A DNA stretch of 64,000 nt, taken from positions 62,001 through 126,000 of the forward strand of contig NZ_OZ246019.1 in assembly GCF_965230805.1 (NCBI RefSeq), written 5' to 3'. The notes under the pieces are model-generated. The model made no database searches, was not told where the DNA came from, and saw only the letters and a program-made list of their open reading frames with translations. Below are positions 26,463 to 34,014 of this stretch, one piece after another; within the stretch, counting starts at the first letter, position 1; each line of letters starts with the position of its first letter. The stretch comes from Marinifilum sp965230805 (GTDB taxonomy: Bacteria; Bacteroidota; Bacteroidia; Bacteroidales; Marinifilaceae). Made by a program: the position numbers and the translations under genes.

Positions 26463-26493
26463 CAAATGTATAGGCTATTTTAATGCCCAACAA
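26463..26493 (-). promoter_or_regulatory. Candidate promoter for hutH-hutU
   Basis: On the minus strand, TACATTTG at 26463-26470 matches TAnnTTTG, with a TTG at 26491-26493 (20-base spacer) or 26488-26490 (17-base spacer) as possible -33 elements, 52 bases upstream of hutH. Confidence 0.55.
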
Positions 26494-26790
26494 GACTAGT
26501 TTTATCAAGATATAATAACCCAGAGTTATCAATTAACGGTTGATAGTGGATAATGAGCAATGGGTAATGAATAAGGAATAATAGAGAATGTGAATTGAGA
26601 GTTAAAATTTTAATTGGAAAGTATAATCAGTGCCTAAAATACTTAAAATGCCTTAAGTGCTTCGAGTTTCATCATGCATTGGCATTCTACTAATAATTTA
26701 AAAGGCTCAACTTGCTATCCAAAATGGTATAAAGTAATGATTCGATGATTTTGTTTCATTCCATTTAAAACCCAAAAGCTTAACATAGTC

Positions 26791-27018
26791 TTTGCAAGCA
26801 AACATTGGTGTCCACAAAACATTAAAGGAGTGTTTGCCCGCTTGCAATGGGCACAAAACAGTTTTCCTGCGTTGTTTGCAAGCTTGCGAATTATACATTG
26901 TGTTTGTTGAAATGATGTTTGCAAGCGTGCATGCCATGCATTATTTTTTTCCTGAACCCTTTGCATGCTTGCAAAAAGTACTTTATTCTTTTTATTATAT
27001 CCATTGCAAGCGTGCAAA
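26791..27018. repeat. Array of palindromic boxes phased at 42 bp
   Basis: Six boxes of the form TTTGCAAGCnTGCAAA, or degenerate versions, start at 26791, 26833, 26875, 26918, 26960 and 27003. The intervals are 42, 42, 43, 42 and 43 bases. Several boxes are near-perfect palindromes (TTTGCATGCTTGCAAA at 26960, ATTGCAAGCGTGCAAAC at 27003). The spacers are only weakly alike; CACAAAACA is shared by the first two. The interval equals four helical turns, which puts all boxes on one face of the DNA. The array lies in the 1-kb gap between hutH and ftcD. Overlapping open frames on both strands are by-products of the repeat. Confidence 0.75.
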
Positions 27019-27261
27019 CTACGCATTAATTTGTTGAGCTATGCAATGCATGCATGTTTTGCTTGCTTCATCGTTTTTTTATTCGATTTGTTGATTTTCA
27101 TTCCTGTATTCTTCCTTTCTGTTTAGTTTTTGCAATGATGTAGATGGAGATCCGTGCAGAAAAAAGAAGTTTTGCGATGCATTAAATTGTTCCTGATTTT
27201 GAATTAGCATGATTCTATTGATTGCAGAGACTAGCATTTCTGCAATTGCCCAACATTTGCG

Positions 27262-27349
27262 GCTTGCTTATACCGAGCATGACTGTAAAACCTTGTTACA
27301 ATTGGTTATAGCCTGGTATTTACAGCTTGCCTATAGTTGGAGCATGACT
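27262..27349. repeat. Hairpin repeat, inverted two-unit copy
   Basis: Two units ending in GAGCATGACT (27275-27284 and 27340-27349) are the reverse complement of the three-unit array at 7807-7972. The second unit, TAGCCTGGTATTTACAGCTT followed by GCCTATAGTTGGAGC, is clearly alike. The pair lies just outside the ftcD terminator. Confidence 0.6.
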
Positions 27350-27353
27350 GAAC

Positions 27354-27383
27354 AAAAAAACCTGCCAGAAAACTGGCAGGTTC
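27354..27383 (-). terminator. Intrinsic terminator after ftcD
   Basis: On the minus strand, perfect 10-bp stem AACCTGCCAG / CTGGCAGGTT with a TTTT loop and a following run of T, 25 bases after the stop. Confidence 0.92.
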
Positions 27384-27407
27384 AACAACAACATAGTAAT
27401 TCACTAA

Positions 27408-29108
27408 TTAAATTTTAGCATTCACCATATCAACAATTTCTTTTTCGTAAGCCTCTGCTTTGTCTACAATCGCCTGTCCTTTAGCGATGATATCCTCAGC
27501 CCAGGCTTTATCAGTAAGATCGGCAGCATTGATCTTCACATTCATGAATGCACCAATTACACCCGAACGAGCAGCCAAGGCTCCTACTCCGGCATCGGTA
27601 ACCGAGTTAGGGTTTCCTATTTCGGCCATTGCTTTGCAAACATCCATACAGCCTAAACAAAGCTCCATGGTTTGGAAAGGAACCATAGTTGCAAACTTGG
27701 TAGCCTCCTCCATTGCTTCGGCACGAGCAGTTTTTTCTTCTTCGCTTCCTTTTGGCATACGAACTGCATCCATAATTTTGTTGAATGCATTGGTATCTTC
27801 ATCAACCAAGCAAGTTAGTTTGGTATGATATTCTTTTCCTTTTTCAGCCCAATCCGAGAACTCTTCCCAACGCTCATCCCAACCTGGTTTGTGAGCCGAT
27901 AGGTTGGCAACCATTGAACCCAATGCAGCACCCATAGCACCCATATAAGCAGAGATTGATCCTCCACCCGGAGCCATAGATTCAGAAGCAGTTTCCTCTA
28001 CAAATTCAGTCAGGTTCATGTCCACCAATTTCTTCTGCCCCTTTTTGGCTTCGTTCTCTAAAATGTATTCAATGATTTTCTTGTCGGCATCGAATGGGTA
28101 CAATTCATCTAATCCTAAAGATTTTACGGCAATCTTAATGATTTCACGATCAGCAATACCAGTAGAACGCCCTTGCATGCGCAGGTAATGCTTACCTGCA
28201 TCCAACATTGCTTTTAAAGGCACAACACCAACCAACTCAGAACCTGTTACACGAATACCGCGCGCCTGAGCCTTAGCACATACCTCATCAAATGCTTTGT
28301 GGATTGAAGTTACCGAGATATCAGTCATGTTCATTGAAATCTGAGCCACTCCAAATTCCTCAATAAACCATCCAATTGCCTTGGTAGCTTTCAAAGTACC
28401 CGGAATCATAACTGGTTTACCCTTTTCGTCTTTCACAATTTTACCTGTAATCGGATGTCCTTCACGCTTGGTACGACCACGCTCACGAACGTCGAATGCA
28501 ATGGCATTTGCACGACGTGTAGAAGTGGTATTCAAGTTGAAGTTATAAGCAATTAGGAAATTACGAGCACCAACGGCAGTAACACCACTTTTTGCAACAG
28601 AATCAGTAAAAGCAGCAGGACCAAAATCCGGTTTCCACTCTTCTGTTCCGATTCTTTCTTTAACAGCTTCGTACTCCCCTTCGCGACAAACAGCCAGGTT
28701 CTTGCGATCGGCCTTACGAGCAGCATGTTCGTAACAGTACACCGGTACGCCAGCCTCTTCACCAATTCGTTGAGCCAATTTGTGGGCATACTCAACTGTT
28801 TCTTCCATTGTAATGTTGGCAACAGGAACCAAAGGACAAACATCGGTAGCACCAAAACGAGGGTGAGCACCGGTGTGCTTGCTCATATCAATCAATTCAG
28901 CTGCTTTTTTCACAGCACGAAAAGCGGCTTCACAAACCTCGTCAGGAGTACCTACCATGGTAACAACAGTACGGTTGGTAGCTTTTCCCGGATCAACGTC
29001 AATCAGGCTAACGCCTTCTACAGATTCAATTTCGTTCGTAATCTGTTTAATGATATTCATGTCGTTCCCTTCAGAAAAATTGGGAACACATTCGATTAAT
29101 TGCTTCAT
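27408..29108 (-). CDS. ftcD: Bifunctional glutamate formimidoyltransferase / formimidoyl-THF cyclodeaminase
   Basis: A 566-residue two-domain enzyme. Residues 1-about 300 are formiminotransferase (ECVPNFSEGN start; TGAHPRFGATDVCPLVP with the catalytic histidine). Residues about 365-566 are the helical cyclodeaminase (TASESMAPGGGSISAYMGAMGAAL, written in parts TASESMAPGGG and ISAYMGAMGAAL). It moves the formimino group from formiminoglutamate to tetrahydrofolate and then releases ammonia, giving methenyl-THF. The fused form is the animal type and is also common in Bacteroidota. It has its own terminator, and a divergent LysR-type gene is read from the shared 137-base upstream region. It completes the pathway begun by hutH-hutU, apart from hutI. 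Confidence 0.95.
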   Translation of the reverse strand: MKQLIECVPNFSEGNDMNIIKQITNEIESVEGVSLIDVDPGKATNRTVVTMVGTPDEVCEAAFRAVKKAAELIDMSKHTGAHPRFGATDVCPLVPVANITMEETVEYAHKLAQRIGEEAGVPVYCYEHAARKADRKNLAVCREGEYEAVKERIGTEEWKPDFGPAAFTDSVAKSGVTAVGARNFLIAYNFNLNTTSTRRANAIAFDVRERGRTKREGHPITGKIVKDEKGKPVMIPGTLKATKAIGWFIEEFGVAQISMNMTDISVTSIHKAFDEVCAKAQARGIRVTGSELVGVVPLKAMLDAGKHYLRMQGRSTGIADREIIKIAVKSLGLDELYPFDADKKIIEYILENEAKKGQKKLVDMNLTEFVEETASESMAPGGGSISAYMGAMGAALGSMVANLSAHKPGWDERWEEFSDWAEKGKEYHTKLTCLVDEDTNAFNKIMDAVRMPKGSEEEKTARAEAMEEATKFATMVPFQTMELCLGCMDVCKAMAEIGNPNSVTDAGVGALAARSGVIGAFMNVKINAADLTDKAWAEDIIAKGQAIVDKAEAYEKEIVDMVNAKI

Positions 29109-29193
29109 ATTGATTTAGATCTAAATTTGTTGCTTAAATTTTCCTATTTACTTTTGTCGAGTAATCGTAATAGAATTTCTAATTGTGTAAAGT

Positions 29194-29210
29194 TATCACT
29201 AAGTTTGATA
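29194..29210. promoter_or_regulatory. LysR-type operator between ftcD and lysR gene
   Basis: TATCA-N7-TGATA is a perfect dyad that satisfies the LysR-box rule (T-N11-A with inner ATC...GAT). It lies in the divergent intergenic region, 36 bases before the LysR gene and about 86 bases before ftcD, the usual place for autoregulation and control of the neighbour. Confidence 0.7.
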
Positions 29211-29245
29211 CCTAACAATACTATTTAATTTAGGGATTCATAACT

Positions 29246-30139
29246 ATGGGTTATCAAACAGAGTTTAGGCATTTCAGATATTTTTTGGCATTGGCCGAGG
29301 ACCTGCATTTTAGAAAAGCTTCGGAACGATTGTTTATTTCGCAGCCCGGATTGAGCAGACAGATTAAGCAAATGGAGGAAGCATTGGGGGTTAATCTGTT
29401 CGAAAGGCACAACAGAAAAGTGAAGTTGACCAAAGCTGGCGAATACATGCAACGAGAGTTGATCAATAACTTTCAGCGTTTGGATGATATCATTTCGCAT
29501 GCCAAATTGCTAAACGATGGTATGGATGGTAATTTAAAATTGGGTTATGTGGGATCGGCCATGCAAAGGGTAATTCCGGATCTTCTGCTGAAGTTTAAAG
29601 AAGTACATCCAAATGTTCTGTTCGATATCAACGAAATGGACAATAACAAACAAATTAAGGCATTGTTGAAACAGGAAATTGATGTTGGTTTTGTGCGAAT
29701 GGAACGTGTGCCAAGAGGTTTAAACATCTTTCCTCTTTTCGAAGATACTTTCTCACTGGTTTTACCTGCACATCACAAAGTAGATGCAAGCAATTTTAAA
29801 GGTTTATCACAATTTAAAGATGAACCTTTCATCCTGTTTGATTCCTCATACAGTCAGTCTTACTACGAAAAAGTAATGCAAATTTTCGATGATGCAGGTT
29901 TCTCTCCGCTTATCTCGCACAACACAGTTAATGCAAGTTCAATTTTTAGGCTGATCGAAAACAATTTTGGTGTATCCTTGGTTCCTACCTCATTAAAATT
30001 GGGCTTTGATATGAAAATCAAGTTCATCGAATTGGATGAAATTCCACAGCGAACTACCTTAAAATTAATATGGAATTCGGTGAATACAAATCCGCTGCTA
30101 CAGAACTTCCTGAACATTGCTGAAGAAGTTGATTTTTAA
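29246..30139 (+). CDS. LysR-family regulator, probably of histidine degradation
   Basis: A 297-residue LysR-type protein with an N-terminal winged helix (FLALAEDLHFRKASERLFIS, QPGLSRQIKQMEEALG) and a two-lobe effector domain. It lacks the OxyR cysteine pair. It is divergent from ftcD, with a LysR-type dyad between them, so control of ftcD and perhaps hutH-hutU in response to a pathway intermediate such as urocanate is plausible. The effector is inferred, not seen. Confidence 0.85.
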   Translation: MGYQTEFRHFRYFLALAEDLHFRKASERLFISQPGLSRQIKQMEEALGVNLFERHNRKVKLTKAGEYMQRELINNFQRLDDIISHAKLLNDGMDGNLKLGYVGSAMQRVIPDLLLKFKEVHPNVLFDINEMDNNKQIKALLKQEIDVGFVRMERVPRGLNIFPLFEDTFSLVLPAHHKVDASNFKGLSQFKDEPFILFDSSYSQSYYEKVMQIFDDAGFSPLISHNTVNASSIFRLIENNFGVSLVPTSLKLGFDMKIKFIELDEIPQRTTLKLIWNSVNTNPLLQNFLNIAEEVDF

Positions 30140-30198
30140 ATGCGAAATCACAAATAGCACAAATTAAAAATTGAGTTTAGAAGTATATTTCCGCTCAA

Positions 30199-30558
30199 CT
30201 ATCGCAAAATCTTCTCCATTTTCCTTCCTTTTGCCAATTCATCCACCAACTTGTCCAAATACCGCACCTGTTTGGTCAAAGGGGTTTCTATTTCCTCGAT
30301 ACGATATCCACAAATTACTCCTTTAATTAAATGCGCATTGGGGTTTAAAGTAGCTCTCTCAAAAAATGTTTTGAAGCTTACTTTTTGCTCAATCAGTTCC
30401 TGTAATTTCTTTGCATCAAATCCTGTTAACCATTCAATTACTTGATGCAATTCATCTATCGTTCTACCCTTTTTCTCCACTTTCGTGATATAGTGAGGAT
30501 ATACCGCAGCAAATGTCATTTCTGCAATTCTTTTATCATGTTCCGGTGTTGTTGTCAT
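30199..30558 (-). CDS. DUF2200 family protein
   Basis: A 119-residue protein closely matching the DUF2200 pattern: RIAEMTFAAVYPHYITKVEK, GRTIDELHQVIEWLTGFD, ICGYRIEEIETPLTKQVRYL and the terminal LAKGRKMEKILR. It is soluble and mostly helical; the function of the family is unknown. A 267-bp MITE ends 29 bases upstream of the start codon, so its promoter must lie within or have been replaced by MITE sequence. It converges with the LysR gene. Confidence 0.88.
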   Translation of the reverse strand: MTTTPEHDKRIAEMTFAAVYPHYITKVEKKGRTIDELHQVIEWLTGFDAKKLQELIEQKVSFKTFFERATLNPNAHLIKGVICGYRIEEIETPLTKQVRYLDKLVDELAKGRKMEKILR

Positions 30559-30587
30559 AGTTTTTACAATTATGGAATAGGTATCTT

Positions 30588-30854
30588 AACGTGAGTTCGA
30601 TGTAAAATTCGTTCACAGTTTGATCTGATTTTGAGTAGAAATTTTCTCAAATTTTCGAAGGAATATCGGGATATTTCAAGAAGATTTGAGGAAATTTATG
30701 CCGAAAGCAGGCAAACACATAATGGAAAGTTCTCTTTACGACATCTTCACATTAAAAATTCCTCTAAATAGCCCGCTATTCTTTCCAAATTTTTAATGCA
30801 AATCTATCCCAAATAGAACTTTCTGTGGATAGAATGTTACGTCGAACTCACGTT
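30588..30854 (-). mobile_element. 267-bp MITE, copy 4
   Basis: A full-length copy inverted relative to copies 1 and 2. It is bounded by a perfect 5-bp direct repeat ATCTT (30583-30587 and 30855-30859), which fixes the borders and supports transposition with a 5-bp target duplication. Confidence 0.92.
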
Positions 30855-31011
30855 ATCTTAGTATTTGGCATAATCACACCACAAAAAGCACCCTTAATAA
30901 TAGGGTATTTTCACCATTTTCTCATCCACGACTTTTGATTTTTTCCCGTAGCAATTCTGTTGCAAGAAGTATAAAGAAGTATACTGCACTGGTTGAAAAA
31001 ATCTTATAAAA

Positions 31012-31039
31012 TAAAAGCTGAGCAATTTACTCAGCTTTC
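31012..31039 (-). terminator. Intrinsic terminator after the lipoprotein gene
   Basis: Stem AAAGCTGAG / CTCAGCTTT with a 7-base loop; on the minus strand it is followed by TTATTTTAT. It lies about 120 bases after the minus-strand gene's stop. Confidence 0.65.
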
Positions 31040-31158
31040 CATTTTAGTTTTTTATCTAATTATCCTTCTGCCACCTCAATTCATTGCCAATAATAGTAGC
31101 AATAGTAAAGATTATTGCAGTAAGGAATAAACGCTATCCTCGATATCGAGTTAATAAC

Positions 31159-31764
31159 TTATTTTGGAGAATATGGAAGGTGTGATCCATGTAAAATAAT
31201 GCGAAGTTTTCCATTACTATCTTTTGTATAAGCAAAAGTGTATTCAACTTTAACCTCGTCACCTCCTCCGGCAGGGGTGAAAAAATAGTTACCCATAGCA
31301 ATCGCCATGTTTCCTTCTGTTTTTATACCTGTACTCTCCCATCTTACATTAGTCCAAGGCTTAATTGCAAAACCATGGTCTTCCGGATAGTTTTCGTTAT
31401 GACCTACAAAATATGAAAGTGCACCTTCTTCGGTAGTTCGGAACTGCTTTTCGGCCGCTAATGTTGGCTTAAACAATACCGTTCCAAGGTTATATCCATA
31501 TAAATCAGCAATATGTTTTTTTGCTGCGGCCTTATAATCACCTTTTTCGGAATAAACTTTTCCAATCTTAACGATTCCTTCTCCCCAAATTTTTTGAACT
31601 TCTAAAACTTCTTGTTCTGATATTGTATGTGCTTTAGATTCCTTTACCATTTCTGATTTCTTTGTTTCATGTTGATCTTTTTTCTCAAGATTGTTGCAAG
31701 ACACGAAGCATGTTGCGGCTATCACAATGGCTACTAAACTAATTTTTTGTTTCATTTTAATCAT
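31159..31764 (-). CDS. Lipoprotein of SnoaL/NTF2-like type
   Basis: A 201-residue lipoprotein: signal ISLVAIVIAATCFVSC, lipid cysteine at about residue 23, then a charged linker. The mature domain contains IWGEGIVKIGKVYSEKGDYK, LYGYNLGTVLFKPTLA, GFAIKPWTNVRWE and VEYTFAYTKD, a pattern consistent with an NTF2/SnoaL-like fold. Relatives are often labelled phosphoribosyl-AMP cyclohydrolase in databases, but no HisI metal-binding motif is seen here and an exported lipoprotein cannot be HisI. The function is unknown. The second methionine pair (MKQK, 31755) is the likelier start. Confidence 0.75.
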   Translation of the reverse strand: MIKMKQKISLVAIVIAATCFVSCNNLEKKDQHETKKSEMVKESKAHTISEQEVLEVQKIWGEGIVKIGKVYSEKGDYKAAAKKHIADLYGYNLGTVLFKPTLAAEKQFRTTEEGALSYFVGHNENYPEDHGFAIKPWTNVRWESTGIKTEGNMAIAMGNYFFTPAGGGDEVKVEYTFAYTKDSNGKLRIILHGSHLPYSPK

Positions 31765-32179
31765 TTTTGCTAAGACATTAATAAATTAATAATTGATTTA
31801 AATTGTAATTATCTTCTAGCCATTACTGACTAACATAAAAACTAATCCTTGATTCTCAATAATTTACAACTACACCAAATTTATAATTTTTCTTTAATTT
31901 TCCAAACAGATTTTGCCTTCAGCGTGAAAAATTAGTAATTAGTTTTTATACAGAAAACATCCCTTTTAAGAGGTTCGTTTGTGATTCTGATTCGAAAAAA
32001 GACCATTTCCAAAATGCCAATATCCTGGATATTAATACCAGCATGAATTGCTGCTAAACAAATAATCCATTAAGCCATACTCACAAATCAATATGGATCA
32101 TCGATTAGGTAGAGCATTCATTTTGAGCAATGTCTACTAAATGAGTGCAAAATTGTGATGGATTATATTTTTAGCTTCT
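31765..32179. other. Intergenic stretch without recognised features
   Basis: About 400 AT-rich bases between two minus-strand genes. I see no gene, hairpin or repeat family member here; the promoter of the lipoprotein gene presumably lies in the first 100 bases. Confidence 0.5.
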
Positions 32180-32788
32180 CTAAAGCACATCAACAAAGTA
32201 ATCCCACCAAAAAAGTCCGGACGACAATTTTCCTTTTCTAATATTCGATTCTTTTAAAATAACAGAAGCTTCCTCTTTTGTGTAGGCGGTCTTAAGCTTA
32301 TTAATAAAATAGGCTAAAAATCCCCTGCGCAAATCTGTAATTAGAATGACACCATTCGTTTTTACCACTCTATCAATTTCATTTAACATTTGAGTTGGGT
32401 GCTCCACAATATGAAGCAAGAAAGAATTTATCACAACATCAAATGAACTGTTTTCAAATTTTAAGTTGTGAGCATTGCCTTTTAAAAGTGTTATTTGATC
32501 TTTTAAATTTTCTTCCACTATAATTTTATTGCCAATATCAAGCAGGGGGTCTGCCAAATCAAGCCCAACAATTTTTGCTTTAGGGAAGGCTTTTGCAATT
32601 TCTACTGCAACAGCGGCAAATCCACATCCAACATCTAAAATTGTTCCTTCATTAAACCCAATAGTTTTAAGATGGTTTGCCAAACGTTTTCCAACTTTTT
32701 TTATATTTCTTCTATTGCGTTTGTAATAACCTTCAGCCCACTCTTTGTCTTCAAAGACTCTTGGGTGAAAAAGTGCAATTTGTTTCAT
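32180..32788 (-). CDS. Class I SAM-dependent methyltransferase
   Basis: A 202-residue methyltransferase of the Rossmann type. Motif I is ILDVGCGFAAVAVEIA, motif II is KIVGLDLADP, then LKGNAHNLKF and the motif IV region SFDVVINSFLLHIVEHP, followed by VILITDLRRG. The substrate cannot be told; the sequence resembles small-molecule methyltransferases. It stands alone, with a MITE end fragment about 77 bases upstream. Confidence 0.85.
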   Translation of the reverse strand: MKQIALFHPRVFEDKEWAEGYYKRNRRNIKKVGKRLANHLKTIGFNEGTILDVGCGFAAVAVEIAKAFPKAKIVGLDLADPLLDIGNKIIVEENLKDQITLLKGNAHNLKFENSSFDVVINSFLLHIVEHPTQMLNEIDRVVKTNGVILITDLRRGFLAYFINKLKTAYTKEEASVILKESNIRKGKLSSGLFWWDYFVDVL

Positions 32789-32864
32789 CTGTTTATAATT
32801 TTTTGCGTTTGCCAGATGGAAGTCACAAGATCGAAATAAGCATTAGCGTGTGTATTTAATAATT

Positions 32865-32901
32865 AACGTGAGTTCGACGTAAAATTCTATCCACAAAAAG
32901 C
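32865..32901 (+). mobile_element. 267-bp MITE family, solo end fragment
   Basis: About 37 bases match the left terminus (AACGTGAGTTCGACGTAAAA then TTCTATCCACAAAAAG). After that the similarity stops and no right end follows, so this is a broken copy. Confidence 0.75.
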
Positions 32902-32979
32902 TAAAATCAAGAAGTGGATTCAAAATGTAAAAGACTCCTGAACTTAGAATCAATATCATTATTTTACTGATCACAACAA

Positions 32980-33762
32980 TTATTTCACAGTTTTCTTCAT
33001 AATCCCGATATAAGACCAATTCATATCTCTCAATTTCATCGCTTTATCTAACTTAGCTTGGGTTTCTGCATCAACATTAAACACCTCGTTTCTTCCGTAA
33101 GAGTCAAAATAATGCAGGTAACCATCAAACATATCAAAAGTCATGTGAGTCATGCGCACACTACTCCCCGAAGGCATTAATACTCTGGCCAAACTCCAAT
33201 GACTCAAGGTTTTTGCATCGACCCTTTTCTGGTGAATGGGCAAGAAAAGCTCTTCTTCAGCTTTCTCGTATTCATCTAACTTACCTTCCAAAGCCTCCAT
33301 AAAGTTCATTCTCATAACGGTTCCCACGTCCATTTTAAATTCATCTTTGGTAGCAGCCACCACTTTCATAAAAATACGTTTACTTAATTCTCTCGATTTA
33401 ACCGTTTCCTTCAATTCTAGCTTTAAATCCTCATCCGACATTTCAGGATAAGCCTTTTTGGCTGCAGCAAAAGTGTCTCCATTAGCCATAGCCTTAACCG
33501 GATCATCATAAATCGTCACTGTTAAATACTGATATCCTTGTTCACTACCTCCCGGTTTTAACGACCAAAGATCCCAACCTAATATCTCTCCATTTTTTAA
33601 ACGCTGTTCATGAATTTTCTCAAAAAAAGTTTCTGTTTCCCAATAATCATTTTCCATATCATCGGCAACCTTCATAAAATCAAAAACCAGGAACCTCTCC
33701 TGCTGTGCCATGCCAACACTGCATAACAAAGCAAACGTAACCAATAGCAATAATTTTTTCAT
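32980..33762 (-). CDS. Secreted protein of unknown function
   Basis: 260 residues from the ATG at 33762, which begins a clean signal peptide (KKLLLLVTFALLCSVGMAQQ, cleavage after about residue 19). The longer frame from 33885 would hide this signal. The mature protein is charged, alpha/beta, with segments such as VFDFMKVADDMENDYWETE, SLKPGGSEQGYQYLTVTIYDD and a tail WSYIGIMKKTVK. No catalytic motif or family is recognised. A periplasmic or outer-membrane-associated role is inferred only from the signal. Confidence 0.8.
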   Translation of the reverse strand: MKKLLLLVTFALLCSVGMAQQERFLVFDFMKVADDMENDYWETETFFEKIHEQRLKNGEILGWDLWSLKPGGSEQGYQYLTVTIYDDPVKAMANGDTFAAAKKAYPEMSDEDLKLELKETVKSRELSKRIFMKVVAATKDEFKMDVGTVMRMNFMEALEGKLDEYEKAEEELFLPIHQKRVDAKTLSHWSLARVLMPSGSSVRMTHMTFDMFDGYLHYFDSYGRNEVFNVDAETQAKLDKAMKLRDMNWSYIGIMKKTVK

Positions 33763-34014
33763 TTCAGCAAGTATTAAGTGAATAACACTCAAGTTACAGC
33801 TTTTAACACCTGGAAACAATTCGAATTTGCAAAAGCCATAGAATATCAGCAAAGTAAAAAAAGCAGAATTTCGAACCGTAAGCATTAATTATTTCTATTA
33901 AGCATATGAGCTCATTTTAAAAAAACTTGACCTAAATTTTAAATTAACAAAGCATATTAATTGTATCTTTAAAAGTGTTTCGCACCATAAATAAAATCCA
34001 AACGTTAAAAATTA

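Noticed and set aside
26791..27018. Regularly spaced repeats that could be a CRISPR array
   Set aside because: The boxes are only about 14-17 bases, degenerate and palindromic, the spacers are related in part, and no cas genes are present.
26707..27037. Overlapping 76-103 codon frames on both strands
   Set aside because: They follow the 42-bp repeat array, which is divisible by three; translations are repeat-derived.
31159..31764. HisI-type phosphoribosyl-AMP cyclohydrolase, a name often given to relatives
   Set aside because: The protein has a lipoprotein signal and lacks the HisI metal-binding motif.
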